The notes beneath the pieces are model-generated. The model was not told the DNA's origin. It searched no databases and saw only the letters and a list, made by a program, of their open reading frames with translations. Shown here one piece after another: positions 11,449-22,655 of a stretch of 64,000 bases of DNA. The first letter of the stretch is position 1, and every line of letters starts with the position of its first letter. The position numbers were made by a program, and so were the translations under genes. Source of the stretch: Tragulus kanchil (Eukaryota > Chordata > Mammalia > Artiodactyla > Tragulidae); contig JAIOJX010000004.1 in the NCBI GenBank assembly GCA_022376925.1, positions 127,745,123-127,809,122 on the forward strand. Direction: 5' to 3'.

Positions 11449-13683
11449 TGATGAAACTTTTCCTTGAATTTCCTGTGAACTTTGTTCAAATGCCAAAAAC
11501 AAAATTTATTTGAGGGAGTTATGGTAAGCTTTATCTACACAAGTGATTCCATTTGTGTTTAAATATCCTCTAGACTGAATGAAAACGTCTTAAAGGCACT
11601 CATATTCAATCTTGTCAACTTCTTACATGTAGCTTCTTTCATTTCATTCTAACACAAGAGCGGTTGTTTTGCCCATTATCAAATATTATCAGATGATGCT
11701 AAGTCACTGTGGAATAAAACTTACGCAATTTTCACATTCCCAGGGCATTTTCTGGAAAACAGACCAGGGAGAAATGTTCATTCTAATTGCACGCAAAATA
11801 ATCAAGCTAAACTTAAGTAAGATGAAAAGCTCAAGAAGAAAAAAAATGTTGTTAAATAAATGTTACTGGATTTTGTAGCAAAAATAATCATAAAACTTGT
11901 TTTCTTATAAATTATTGGAACATGATGCCTAAAGATGAAGGTATAAATGTTTCAGAAAAGAATGACAATAGACCATTTCCTTTGAAAATGCCTCTTCTTC
12001 TGGGAAAGAGAAAGATAATAAAGAACATTTCCCTAGTTGGAAATTTAGACTTACAAGCATTCATAGTTGCAGAATTATAACACACATAAAAACACAGATG
12101 CTCATTAGAAAAACATTGTGGGGGAAACGGGGTGATGGGAGGAAAAGCACTGTAAAAGCAAAAGCTAGTAACAACTGAAGATCATCCAATAGCAGACTGA
12201 AACCTCTCTGAGTCATCCTTCCAAAAAAAGGAAGGAAGATTATGTGCTTTATGAGCAGCTGTGGAAATATGTCCAATAGTTAAGTGAAAAAGTGAGATTC
12301 AGAAATGTGTATTTTGTATGTCCAAGTATCTATTTAATTTGTTAGTGTTCATGGCATCTATGCATGGGCCTGTTTGCAAGAGGATTACAAGAAAGTTGGA
12401 ACTGTGTAAGTGCCTCAGAAGAAGGGCTAAGAATGAGGAGGAATGTGTAGGGAGCCCTTGTACTTTTCATTTTAGATCTGTCTGTGCAGATTAGTTTTTA
12501 TCACTTGTTTTCATTCTTTAAGGTAGTATCTTTAAAAATCAAAGAATATGAGGAACCTCACTTGATGAACTTTTCCTTGAATTTCCTGTGAACTTTGTTC
12601 AAATGCCAAAAACAAAATTTATTTGAGGGAGTTATGGTAAGCTTTATCTACACAAGTGATTCCATTTGTGTTTAAATATCCTCTAGACTGAATGAAAACG
12701 TCTTAAAGGCACTCATATTCAATCTTGTCAACTTCTTACATGTAGCTTCTTTCATTTCATTCTAACACAAGAGCGGTTGTTTTGCCCATTATCAAATATT
12801 ATCAGATGATGCTAAGTCACTGTGGAATAAAACTTACGCAATTTTCACATTCCCAGGGCATTTTCTGGAAAACAGACCAGGGAGAAATGTTCATTCTAAT
12901 TGCACGCAAAATAATCAAGCTAAACTTAAGTAAGATGAAAAGCTCAAGAAGAAAAAAAAAATGTTGTTAAATAAATGTTACTGGATTTTGTAGCAAAAAT
13001 AATCATAAAACTTGTTTTCTTATAAATTATTGGAACATGATGCCTAAAGATGAAGGTATAAATGTTTCAGAAAAGAATGACAATAGACCATTTCCTTTGA
13101 AAATGCCTCTTCTTCTGGGAAAGAGAAAGATAATAAAGAACATTTCCCTAGTTGGAAATTTAGACTTACAAGCATTCATAGTTGCAGAATTATAACACAC
13201 ATAAAAACACAGATGCTCATTAGAAAAACATTGTGGGGGAAACGGGGTGATGGGAGGAAAAACACTGTAAAAGCAAAAGCTAGTAACAACTGAAGATCAT
13301 CCAATAGCAGACTGAAACCTCTCTGAGTCATCCTTCCAAAAAAAGGAAGGAAGATTATGTGCTTTATGAGCAGCTGTGGAAATATGTCCAATAGTTAAGT
13401 GAAAAAGTGAGATTCAGAAATGTGTATTTTGTATGTCCAAGTATCTATTTAATTTGTTAGTGTTCATGGCATCTATGCATGGGCCTGTTTGCAAGAGGAT
13501 TACAAGAAAGTTGGAACTGTGTAAGTGCCTCAGAAGAAGGGCTAAGAATGAGGAGGAATGTGTAGGGAGCCCTTGTACTTTTCATTTTAGATCTGTCTGT
13601 GCAGATTAGTTTTTTTTATCACTTGTTTTCATTCTTTAAGGTAGTATCTTTAAAAATCAAAGAATATGAGGAACCTCACTTGT
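11449..13683. repeat. tandem duplication 4 (about 1.11 kb unit)
   Basis: Copies lie at about 11449-12564 and 12565-13683. The differences seen are homopolymer lengths (an A run near 11845/12955, a T run near 12495/13612) and a single base. The content is AT-rich unique DNA. The unit starts inside the second copy of duplication 3, forming a staircase. Confidence 0.96.
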
Positions 13684-15808
13684 TATTTTTGGGGGGCTGT
13701 TCTGTTCGAGTAATAATCAATAGTAATCTCTTCATGGAGATAAAAGAAACAATATTAATTGCCTCCAGGGAAGACAAGTGAGGGACAGAGGGGAGAGTTT
13801 AACTCTACCTTTTGGTATCTTTTGAATTTTTATCATTCATATTTATACTATGTTACTAGTAGAATATTAAAAGTTTTAAACATGCAATGATTAACAACAA
13901 TAGGAAAGAAAATGAGACACTGATCTGAAGTGTTGGATGTGTGAGTTCTGCACGTTGACTCATGGGCTGCATCCAGCGTGAAAAGACAGAACCATGTTCC
14001 GTGTAGTCTGAGTTTAGGGGCAGCCTAGGCAGCCCTTATCTGAGGACACGACTCCTGCCGCTGATTTTAGACACTGGCTTCACAGAGCTGGGGGCATGAG
14101 AGCCTTCACCCACAGCAGACTGGGTTGGGGCACAGACCCTCCCGCGGCAGGCAGGGGCCCCATTCCAGGAAGTCCGTGGCCGGACACCTCAGCCTCAGGG
14201 TCATCCTCCAGACAGTGCTGCTTATCTCTTTCTACACATTCTTATCCTTGAATCGTTGTCTGTAGACAGCCGTAAAATTATGGGAAAGTATAAAGAAGAA
14301 AACAATCACTGCTCTCTTGTTTCAAACGGAATAAACGCCAGTGCTATCCCGCTCACTTATTTTAGCAATGTAATCGCCGGTAACCAAGGTGGTGCTGTTT
14401 ACTTACAATAATGGAACGCTGGAAGCAGCTTACAGGTGTTTGATTCACTTGTGTACTTCCCAGGGCTTTGTGCAGCAGCACACAGGTGTGCCTTTCGCGC
14501 AAGTCATAGTCTGATGCCCGTCGAGCTGTCTTTTCTCTTCCAAGTGGTGAGTCGAGGATAGAGGCTGCATCCCTGTTAGCCCCTACATCTGGATCACTTG
14601 GCTTCCAGAGTTCCTTGCAGCAGCAAACTTGCAGCAGGGTGTTTTTTGTTGGCATCTATGCATGGGCCTGTTTGCAAGAGGATTACAAGAAAGTTGGAAC
14701 TGTGTAAGTGCCTCAGAAGAAGGGCTAAGAATGAGGAGGAATGTGTAGGGAGCCCTTGTACTTTTCATTTTAGATCTGTCTGTGCAGATTAGTTTTTTTT
14801 GTCACTTGTTTTCATTCTTTAAGGTAGTATCTTTAAAAATCAAAGAATATGAGGAACCTCACTTGTTATTTTTGGGGGGCTGTTCTGTTCGAGTAATAAT
14901 CAATAGTAATCTCTTCATGGAGATAAAAGAAACAATATTAATTGCCTCCAGGGAAGACAAGTGAGGGACAGAGGGGAGAGTTTAACTCTACCTTTTGGTA
15001 TCTTTTGAATTTTTATCATTCATATTTATACTATGTTACTAGTAGAATATTAAAAGTTTTAAACATGCAATGATTAACAACAATAGGAAAGAAAATGAGA
15101 CACTGATCTGAAGTGTTGGATGTGTGAGTTCTGCACGTTGACTCATGGGCTGCATCCAGCGTGAAAAGACAGAACCATGTTCCGTGTAGTCTGAGTTTAG
15201 GGGCAGCCTAGGCAGCCCTTATCTGAGGACACGACTCCTGCCGCTGATTTTAGACACTGGCTTCACAGAGCTGGGGGCATGAGAGCCTTCACCCACAGCA
15301 GACTGGGTTGGGGCACAGACCCTCCCGCGGCAGGCAGGGGCCCCATTCCAGGAAGTCCGTGGCCGGACACCTCAGCCTCAGGGTCATCCTCCAGACAGTG
15401 CTGCTTATCTCTTTCTACACATTCTTATCCTTGAATCGTTGTCTGTAGACAGCCGTAAAATTATGGGAAAGTATAAAGAAGAAAACAATCACTGCTCTCT
15501 TGTTTCAAACGGAATAAACGCCAGTGCTATCCCGCTCACTTATTTTAGCAATGTAATCGCCGGTAACCAAGGTGGTGCTGTTTACTTACAATAATGGAAC
15601 GCTGGAAGCAGCTTACAGGTGTTTGATTCACTTGTGTACTTCCCAGGGCTTTGTGCAGCAGCACACAGGTGTGCCTTTCGCGCAAGTCATAGTCTGATGC
15701 CCGTCGAGCTGTCTTTTCTCTTCCAAGTGGTGAGTCGAGGATAGAGGCTGCATCCCTGTTAGCCCCTACATCTGGATCACTTGGCTTCCAGAGTTCCTTG
15801 CAGCAGCA
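13468..15808. repeat. tandem duplication 5 (about 1.18 kb unit)
   Basis: Copies lie at 13468-14625 and 14651-15808, with about 25 bases of unmatched filler at 14626-14650 ending in a T-rich run. The first 0.2 kb of the unit is also present at about 12353-12564, so that part occurs three times. Confidence 0.95.
13684..14625. other. unique, moderately GC-rich sequence
   Basis: No repeat family is recognised here, in contrast to its flanks. The stretch at about 14340-14540 has a balanced, CpG-containing composition that looks more constrained than its surroundings. No open frame or splice structure supports a gene. The second copy is 14867-15808. Confidence 0.4.
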
Positions 15809-16390
15809 CGAGGGTGAGAGGATGGCTTGGCTTGATTATAAGGCTAGGGCCTGTCACTTTCACCCAAATTGAGCTGGCCAAAACTCGTTCACGTTGTCCC
15901 AGCCAAACTGCAAGGGAGGCTGGGAGATGGAAGCAGCCTATGTGCCCAGAAAGAGGAAACAGGAGCGTGAAGGTGTGAAGACCCAGAAGGATGTTTATTA
16001 TTATAATAAATTATGACATACCTTTGTCATAGAATATCATTTGGCCATTGAAAATCAGGTTCCAAAGTATATTTAATGATAGGCAAATGCCAATGATAAG
16101 TGAAAAAAGCAACATACAGAATCTTATGATTCTAATTTTGAAAAAACATATTAATACATGTATATGTATGCCTATAAATATAAACTAGAAGGAAATAGAC
16201 AACGTGTTCTTTACAGTTGTCTTTAAATGGGAGGGTTATTGATCATTTTTGTTATACTTTTAAAGAAATTGCTAGTTGTCTTCAGTCATCATGTATTTCT
16301 TTAAAAAGAAATATGTACAATCTGAATAACTTTTTTTTTTAAGTAGAAAAGAAATTGTTAGAACATCTGAAATGAGCTGCTGATTCACCA
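15809..16390. other. unique AT-rich sequence, no gene seen
   Basis: Contains A-rich and T-rich runs at about 16140 and 16330. No gene or named repeat recognised. Confidence 0.4.
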
Positions 16391-16525
16391 CTTCAGTTGT
16401 GTCCAACTCTGTGTGACCCCATGGACTGCAGCCCACCAGGCAGCTCCATCCACGGAATTCTCCAGGCAAGAATACCGGAGTGGGCTGGCATTCTATTCTC
16501 CAGGCGATCTTCCCAACCCAGGGAA
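16391..16525 (-). mobile_element. Bov-tA SINE part, interrupted by GT repeat
   Basis: Antisense Bov-tA from 'cagttgtgtccaactctg' to 'gatcttcccaacccaggga', where a (GT)n tract replaces the remaining head. Confidence 0.88.
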
Positions 16526-16581
16526 GGGGTGTGTGTGTGTGTGTGTGTGTGTGTGATGTGTGTGATGTGTGTGATGTGTAT
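16526..16581. repeat. (GT)n microsatellite grading into GTGTGAT units
   Basis: About 13 GT dinucleotides followed by three 'gtgtgat'-like higher-order units, then a TATATG stretch. It lies between two antisense Bov-tA pieces. Confidence 0.95.
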
Positions 16582-16698
16582 ATATGTTTATATGAAACCC
16601 TATGGACTGTAGCTCATCTGTAGCTCATCAGGCTTCTCTGTCCATGGAGTTTTCCAGGCAGGCATATTGGAGTGGGTTGCATTTCCTTCTCCATCTGA
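16582..16698 (-). mobile_element. second partial Bov-tA SINE
   Basis: Antisense: 'accctatggactgtagc' through 'tgcatttccttctcca'. It carries a small internal direct repeat 'tgtagctcatc'. It repeats the middle of the element already seen at 16420-16500, so it is a separate or duplicated SINE piece. Confidence 0.82.
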
Positions 16699-16773
16699 AA
16701 CTAGAGCTGATATTTAAAATTCCTTTGTAAGCTGCTACAGACTATTAAATTATGCTAGTACGTTCGTTTTCAG

Positions 16774-16788
16774 TCAGCAGAGGGCAGC
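16774..16788 (+). promoter_or_regulatory. candidate CTCF binding motif
   Basis: The sequence tcagcagagggcagc fits the CTCF core pattern CCASYAGRGGGCRSY at 14 of 15 positions by eye. It is in unique DNA, 115 bases from an oppositely oriented match at 16903. Occupancy is not knowable from sequence. Confidence 0.55.
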
Positions 16789-17200
16789 TGTCTGCTTTAG
16801 TGCTTGTTTTTCCTTTGGCATGGATGCTGGCCAAGTTCCCTTTCTTTCAGTGAAACCTGTCAGTTCACAGTTGGACAAACTTCAGAAAGAAAGAGACCCA
16901 CCAGCGCCCTCTAGTGTCCACGTTTTAGAGACCAGGCTCTTTAAGGAATGTTTCAAGCTTTTCCATCAAGGAAGCAAGAGTCTGACCCCACTGGGCATTG
17001 GTACTTGGCCTTCTACCTTCCCACCCTCAGACTCTGGTACTAGCCAGGAACAGCTCTTTGGCTTGGCTTTAACTAAAATGAGTTCTGGGTGTTTCCCAAG
17101 TGCTACAGCGTCAAATTCCTTCCCCCCGGTTGGGCCAATGCAGATAGCCAAGGAACCTGGCAAAATCCCAAAGGTGTTGCTGTCTTGTGTGGACCCCCTA
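16789..17200. other. unique sequence with a 127-codon open frame, not called a gene
   Basis: An ATG-initiated open frame runs at 16820-17203 on the plus strand and an overlapping antisense one at 16966-17235. The predicted residues show no recognisable domain, and no consensus splice context is evident. Length alone in 48-50 percent GC DNA is weak evidence. Confidence 0.4.
16903..16917 (-). promoter_or_regulatory. candidate CTCF binding motif, minus strand
   Basis: The plus strand reads agcgccctctagtgt; its complement fits CCASYAGRGGGCRSY at 14 of 15 positions. Together with 16774-16788 it makes a convergent pair. Confidence 0.6.
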
Positions 17201-19616
17201 TAAAGCCCAGGGACACACTGGTAAAGCAATTCCATGGAACAACTTAGCTTTCCAATTACTTCTTTGGAAATTTGCTAATTAACTTGACCTTGAGTTATAC
17301 AAGAATGAGCAAGTTAAGGAAAAGATCACACAGGCAGGAAAGAACAGGAGGTCTTCGAGAGCAGCAGTGATCTTTGCATCAGGTATCAGGGCTGCCACAG
17401 ACACTGGTGTAGTGTTCTGGGCCACCCACAACTTGACATTTCTGCACATTCGTAGAAAGTGGGTGCAGGTCTTGGCCAGAGAGACGGAGCCTTTGCGTGA
17501 AGGCAGAAATGCTCTCTTCTCAGGCGTAGGTGCCTGCAAGCTTAGACATAATAATTTGGTGAGAGAAAAGGACTTGAGTTTACTTCCCATTCACCCCCAC
17601 CCGATTCTCTCAGCACTTTGGAAAGGATACCCATGTCACACACAGGTGTATCAGCAGCCTCGCTTTGTGTGACGCTGAAGGCACCTGGCCAAGGAAGGAA
17701 AGAGGGCTGAAATGTAGCCCTGCTCTGCTGGCCAAGGCCTGAGTCATGGGTCAGTCTGGAGCCCTCACCCTTGAGTCTTAAGCACCAAGGTGCCTTATGC
17801 CTTATGCACCAGTGGCACTGGGTCTGCGTCATCCTCCAATGACCCTGTAGGGCAGGCAGAGATAGGTTTCCTCTAAAACTTACCACTTTGCTACTTAGCA
17901 GGCTTTGCTAAGGTCTAGGGAGGGGTTCAAGCACTGGTTCATATGGTTATATTTTCTCCTAAAATTTGCAAAAGTAAGAACACTGAACTGAAAGAGCTTA
18001 AAACTCTCATCATTGTAACTTTTGGAGACAGGTACAAATCTTATCTCCATTGTGTAATGGATTCACAGAAAGGTTAATTAGCATTACTGTTAAGTGTTAG
18101 AGCTTGGACTTGCTGCAAACTAATTAATGCCTACTGGAGGATCATGGAGACTATGTATATTGTTTCCAAGGAAACAGAGCTTCCAGGTATATCCTACCAA
18201 GTGCTGTTCATTCATGCTCCCAATTTCCAATATCGCAGTCAGTGAGAGACACTTTTAGATGTTATTTTAGTCAGATAAGGGGCAGAGGACCAACCGTCAG
18301 AGCAGAGATCAGAGCAGACAGACGGAGCAGCCACTGTGAAGCCAGCCCTCAGGCAGTGGAAGCCCGGCCACACAGTTGTTGTGACCAAGGAGAGTGATAG
18401 TGACTTGTGTCGATCTAAAGCCCAGGGACACACTGGTAAAGCAATTCCATGGAACAACTTAGCTTTCCAATTACTTCTTTGGAAATTTGCTAATTAACTT
18501 GACCTTGAGTTATACAAGAATGAGCAAGTTAAGGAAAAGATCACACAGGCAGGAAAGAACAGGAGGTCTTCGAGAGCAGCAGTGATCTTTGCATCAGGTA
18601 TCAGGGCTGCCACAGACACTGGTGTAGTGCTCTGGGCCACCCACAACTTGACATTTCTGCACATTCGAGAAAGCGGGTGAAGTTCTGGGCCAGAGAGACG
18701 GAGCCTTTGCGTGAAGGCAGATATGCTCTCCTCTCAGGCGTAGGTGCCCGCAAGCTTATACATAAAAATTTTGTGAGAGAAAAAGACTTTAGTTTACTTC
18801 CCATTCACCCCCACCCGATTCTCTCAGCACTTTGGAAAGGATACCCATGTCACACACAGGTGTATCAGCAGCCTCGCTTTGTGTGACGCTGAAGGCACCT
18901 GGCCAAGGAAGGAAAGAGGGCTGAAATGTAGCCCTGCTCTGCTGGCCAAGGCCTGAGTCGTGGGTCAGTCTGGAGCCCTCACCCTTGAGTCTTAAGCACC
19001 AAGGTGCCTTATGCCTTATGCACCAGTGGCACTGGGTCTGCTTCATCCTCCAATGACCCTGTAGGGCAGGCAGAGATAGGTTTCCTCTAAAACTTACCAC
19101 TTTGCTACTTAGCAGGCTTTGCTAAGGTCTAGGGAGGGGTTCAAGCACTGGTTCATATGGTTATATTTTCTCCTAAAATTTGCAAAAGTAAGAACACTGA
19201 ACTGAAAGAGCTTAAAACTCTCATCATTGTAACTTTTGGAGACAGGTACAAATCTTATCTCCATTGTGTAATGGATTCACAGAAAGGTTAATTAGCATTA
19301 CTGTTAAGTGTTAGAGCTTGGACTTGCTGCAAACTAATTAATGCCTACTGGAGGATCATGGAGACTATGTATATTGTTTCCAAGGAAACAGAGCTTCCAG
19401 GTATATCCTACCAAGTGCTGTTCATTCATGCTCCCAATTTCCAATATCGCAGTCAGTGAGAGACACTTTTAGATGTTATTTTAGTCAGATAAGGGGCAGA
19501 GGACCAACCGTCAGAGCAGAGATCAGAGCAGACAGACGGAGCAGCCACTGTGAAGCCAGCCCTCAGGCAGTGGAAGCCCGGCCACACAGTTGTTGTGACC
19601 AAGGAGAGTGATAGTG
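17201..19616. repeat. tandem duplication 6 (1215 bp offset)
   Basis: Copies lie at 17201-18402 and 18416-19616, with a 13-base filler. Unlike most pairs here, differences are concentrated at 18629-18793 of the second copy (several substitutions and small indels), while the rest is nearly identical. Clustered error near one end of a copy suggests a poor-quality contig edge. Confidence 0.95.
18005..18118 (-). mobile_element. possible MIR SINE fragment
   Basis: The 'cttatctccattgtgtaatgg' to 'cacagaaaggttaatta' spacing and the later 'gttagagcttggact' recall antisense MIR, but divergence is high. A duplicate is at 19215-19332. Confidence 0.35.
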
Positions 19617-20208
19617 CTTGTGGCCATTGTGGCACTTGAGGTATAGTCGATAACAAAACACTGTGGTTTACCCAAACCAGCCTGTTTCTCCTCTCTATTT
19701 GGCATGCTAGATGTGAGTTGTCTGTGTAGATAGGGCAGCTCGGACACACTAAATACATGTCTTCCAAGAATGCTTCAGCCTTCACCTTTCTCCACCTAGA
19801 AGGAAGGAGTGAGACTCCCTTTGGGTTCACATGTAATCACATGGTTGTATCTAGATGCTTGAGAAGCTGACTGATCAGCCTCTGTTTAGGCTCAGGAAAA
19901 CCGTGGACCTTCTTTTACTAAAAGGAAGAAGAGAAGATGGATGTTGGCAGTATTTGCCAACACCATGAGGCCAAGAATGCTTTGACTTAAAAAACTGTGA
20001 GTCTTGAGATCTGTGGACCCAATGTGAGAATTAATATGAACTGAAGGACAAAGCAGGTGAGCAGAGGGACAGACCTTGTCAGGAAAAGTCATGAAAGACA
20101 GGCTGCATGGGACCAGGAGGGCGTGGGGCACAGTTAGAAATGACAGCCGTGTGAGGGGAGTTTCCCACAGCTTTGGGCTCTGATAGTCTGACAAGAATGA
20201 TGCTAAAT
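19617..20208. other. unique sequence, no gene seen
   Basis: A 184-codon antisense open frame (19892-20446) crosses into the Bov-tA at 20209, so half of it is SINE. No gene is supported. Confidence 0.45.
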
Positions 20209-20428
20209 GGCTTTCCAGGTAGCTCAGTGGTAAAAAATCTGCCTGCCAGTGCAGAAGATGTAGAGGAGATGTGGGTTCAATCCCTGGGCCAGGAAGATTG
20301 CCTGAAGAAGAAGATGACCACCCATGCCAGTATTCTTGCCTGGAAAATCCCATGGACAGGGGAGCCTGGTGGGCTACAGTCCATGGAGTCACAAAGAGTC
20401 GGACATAACTGAGCACACACACACACAA
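20209..20428 (+). mobile_element. Bov-tA SINE with CA tail
   Basis: Sense, full length: 'tggctttccaggtagctcag' head, 'gggttcaatccctgg' B box, 'gagtcggacataactgagc' end, followed by a short (CA)n. Confidence 0.93.
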
Positions 20429-21690
20429 TCTGACAAGAAAATACACAGGGACTCTGAGAGTCGTTTTCCTTGACTCACAACAAGACTTGGGGAACCCAAG
20501 AAAAGACCACCTCGTTCAGCAAATGAGGAAAAGGCAATGAAAGAAATGACCAAGAAGAGAGAAGCTGAGACTATGCCTAGTTTCCAGCTTTACCAGTCCC
20601 TCAGTGGGAATGATTCACTATTACACAAGAAGACATGGATGCAAACCACATCCTTTCCCTTCTTTCTCAACCAAGGCTCTGGAAAGGGTTGTACTGTGGG
20701 AATCATTGTCTCTGCCATTTCATCTTTTCACTGATTGAGTGGAACAGCCCCTGTTCTGGTCTCCAGGGATATCAGTATTACCCAGTTCAGTCGATTCTTT
20801 ACATTTTTGCATGGTGTTCCTCTGCATCATTTAACCTGGGTGATTAACCCTTGGCTTGTTCATACTGCTTCTTGTCATAATTTCTGGGATACCGGGTTCT
20901 CTGAATTCTCCCTGACTTCATCTTCTCACCCTCTCCACCCTGAAAGAGTAGGTTGGCAAGTCGGTGCCCTCAAGTCTCACTGCATACTCCTCCCAGGTTT
21001 CAGCAGCTGGAAGGCTCAATAGCTACTTGTCCCCAGCTCCCTTGCAACTAGCAGTCCAGACGTGTTCTAGATTTTGCCAGCCAGGTGGACTCACATGGAA
21101 ATCTGGGGAGTTTGTCTCTCCCCAGGATTCCTTGATTCCTAAGGAATCAAGGAAGCTTGGAGAAGAATCAGATCAAGGTATTTATCAAAATCTTAAGAAA
21201 GTTCATCACTCTAAAGTAGGTGAAAAGTCACTGCTTTGCACAGTGACTAGAACATGCATCTGCCCCCAGGTCTCAGTTCTCTTGTGTATGTAGATGATTC
21301 TGATGTTAGTCAACCACAGAGGCAATAATGCTGCATCACAGACCATCACAGAGTTCAGTCACTTGCAAGAACATCTATATGTTTTTGCTCTACCTGAGCT
21401 TGTCTTCAGGCTTCAGTGGGTTCACATTTGCTCTGCGTGTTTTCGCATTCTCCCTGATGGAAAGTTGCTCAGGTCATGTTCTTCCCATGACTGATCACAG
21501 AAGCCTGAGAGAAGCCAAATCACATAAGCCCATTTAAAGCTTCTCCTCTCATATGTCTGTTCACATTTTTGGCCAGAGATTCACTTGGTCAAATTCAAAG
21601 TCTGTATGGTGAGAGAGTATACTTGTTCCCTGGTGGCTCATTGCCTGCTGGCAGTGGAGAGGCGGACATGGAGAACAGCCCTATGGACAT
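20429..21690. other. unique sequence, no gene seen
   Basis: Several overlapping short open frames (60-110 codons) on the plus strand at 20537-21537, none with a domain or consistent frame. No named repeat recognised. Confidence 0.45.
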
Positions 21691-21958
21691 TGGGGTGAGG
21701 GAGGGGAACATGTTGTGGGACTAGAGGATCTCAAACAGGGGCTCTGTGGTGACCTGGAGAGGAGTCATGGGGAGGGAGATGAGGGGGAAGGTTCAGGTGG
21801 GGGGAACGTGTGTATACCTGTGGAGGATTTGGGGCAATGTGTGGCCCAAACAAACAAACAAACAAAACTCTGTGAACAATAAAATGAAATGAGATAAAAT
21901 AAGAAAGATTAAAAAATAAAATTAAATTAAAAAATAAAATTAAATAAATATTTCAAAA
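21691..21958 (+). mobile_element. probable L1 3' UTR fragment with A-rich tail
   Basis: A G-rich stretch, then 'tgtgtatacctgtggaggat', an (AAAC)n tract and 'aataaaatgaaatgagat' ending in an A/T-rich tail, resembles the 3' end of a ruminant L1. The 5' boundary is unclear and no coding sequence is present. Confidence 0.45.
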
Positions 21959-21959
21959 A

Positions 21960-22136
21960 GAATCCTGCTGTGCAGGAGCCCCAGAAAACACGGGTTTGAT
22001 CCCTGGGGTGGGAAGATCCTTTGGAGGAGGAAATGGCAACTCACTCCTGTATTCTTGCCTGGAGAATTGCATGGACAGAGGAGTTTGTGGGCTACAGTTC
22101 ATGGGGTCACAAAGAGTCAGACACGACTTAGCGCAT
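21960..22136 (+). mobile_element. Bov-tA SINE lacking the first bases of its head
   Basis: Sense Bov-tA starting within the tRNA-like part ('cctgctgtgcaggagcc') and ending 'cagacacgacttagc'. Its tail grew into a (CA)n tract. Confidence 0.9.

Positions 22137-22137
<1 letters not shown>

Positions 22138-22184
<47 letters not shown>
22138..22184. repeat. (CA)n microsatellite
   Basis: About 20 CA units, preceded by 'acgcgcg', at the 3' end of a Bov-tA. Confidence 0.97.
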
Positions 22185-22186
<2 letters not shown>

Positions 22187-22559
22187 GGGGAGTAACTTAG
22201 CACACATACATACAGAGGGAGAAGAAAGGGGACTCATGTTTTCTGAAGAACCATTAATCAAATCTATCCCAACTTCCAATATTAGTATTGAGCTTAGACT
22301 ATTTCTCTGGAGCTCCAGATGCTGCCTGTGGGACATCTTTTCCTTGCCGATGCTTCCAAGGCTGCCTGCAAAAATGCCTGTGGCTTACCTGTTCAGTAAC
22401 TGCCAATTCATTAAACGAAGTAGGAAAAGTTAAAAAGAATGAGTTGGCTTCTACAGAGAAAGGATGGTCCATTGAAGGGCTCGTCATTTATGTATGTGTG
22501 TATGACTAAAGATTCCTTTAAATGTTGATGGATATTTAACATTCAGAGCCTTCAGTGGT

Positions 22560-22655
22560 TGAGAATTCCCTGGCGGTCCAGTGGTTAAAACCTTCAGGGG
22601 GCATGAGCCTCAGGGGAACTAAGATCCTATGTGGCGTGCAACGAGGAAAAAAAGC
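22560..22655 (+). mobile_element. CHR-type tRNA-Glu SINE, short
   Basis: 'gagaattccctggcggtcc', 'agtggttaaaacc' and 'ggggaactaagatcc' mark a CHR-type tRNA-Glu SINE with a short body and A-rich end. Confidence 0.75.

Larger units (their letters stand above)
9569..11775. repeat. tandem duplication 3 (about 1.10 kb unit)
   Basis: Copies lie at 9569-10672 and 10673-11775, abutting. Differences are mainly homopolymer length (for example the T run after 'attcctgt' and 'aaggg' versus 'aagg' near the start). The last 0.3 kb of the unit is repeated a third time from about 12565. Confidence 0.96.

Noticed and set aside
9569..15808. Satellite array or CRISPR-like periodic structure
   Set aside because: Units occur two or three times only, are about 1.1 kb, differ in content from one pair to the next, and lack repeat-spacer organisation.
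16820..17203. 127-codon plus-strand open frame as a possible gene
   Set aside because: No recognisable domain, an overlapping antisense frame of similar length, and no splice or promoter context. The length is compatible with chance in this composition.
19892..20446. 184-codon minus-strand open frame, the longest in the window
   Set aside because: Its first third is antisense Bov-tA translation (20209-20428). The remainder has no domain.
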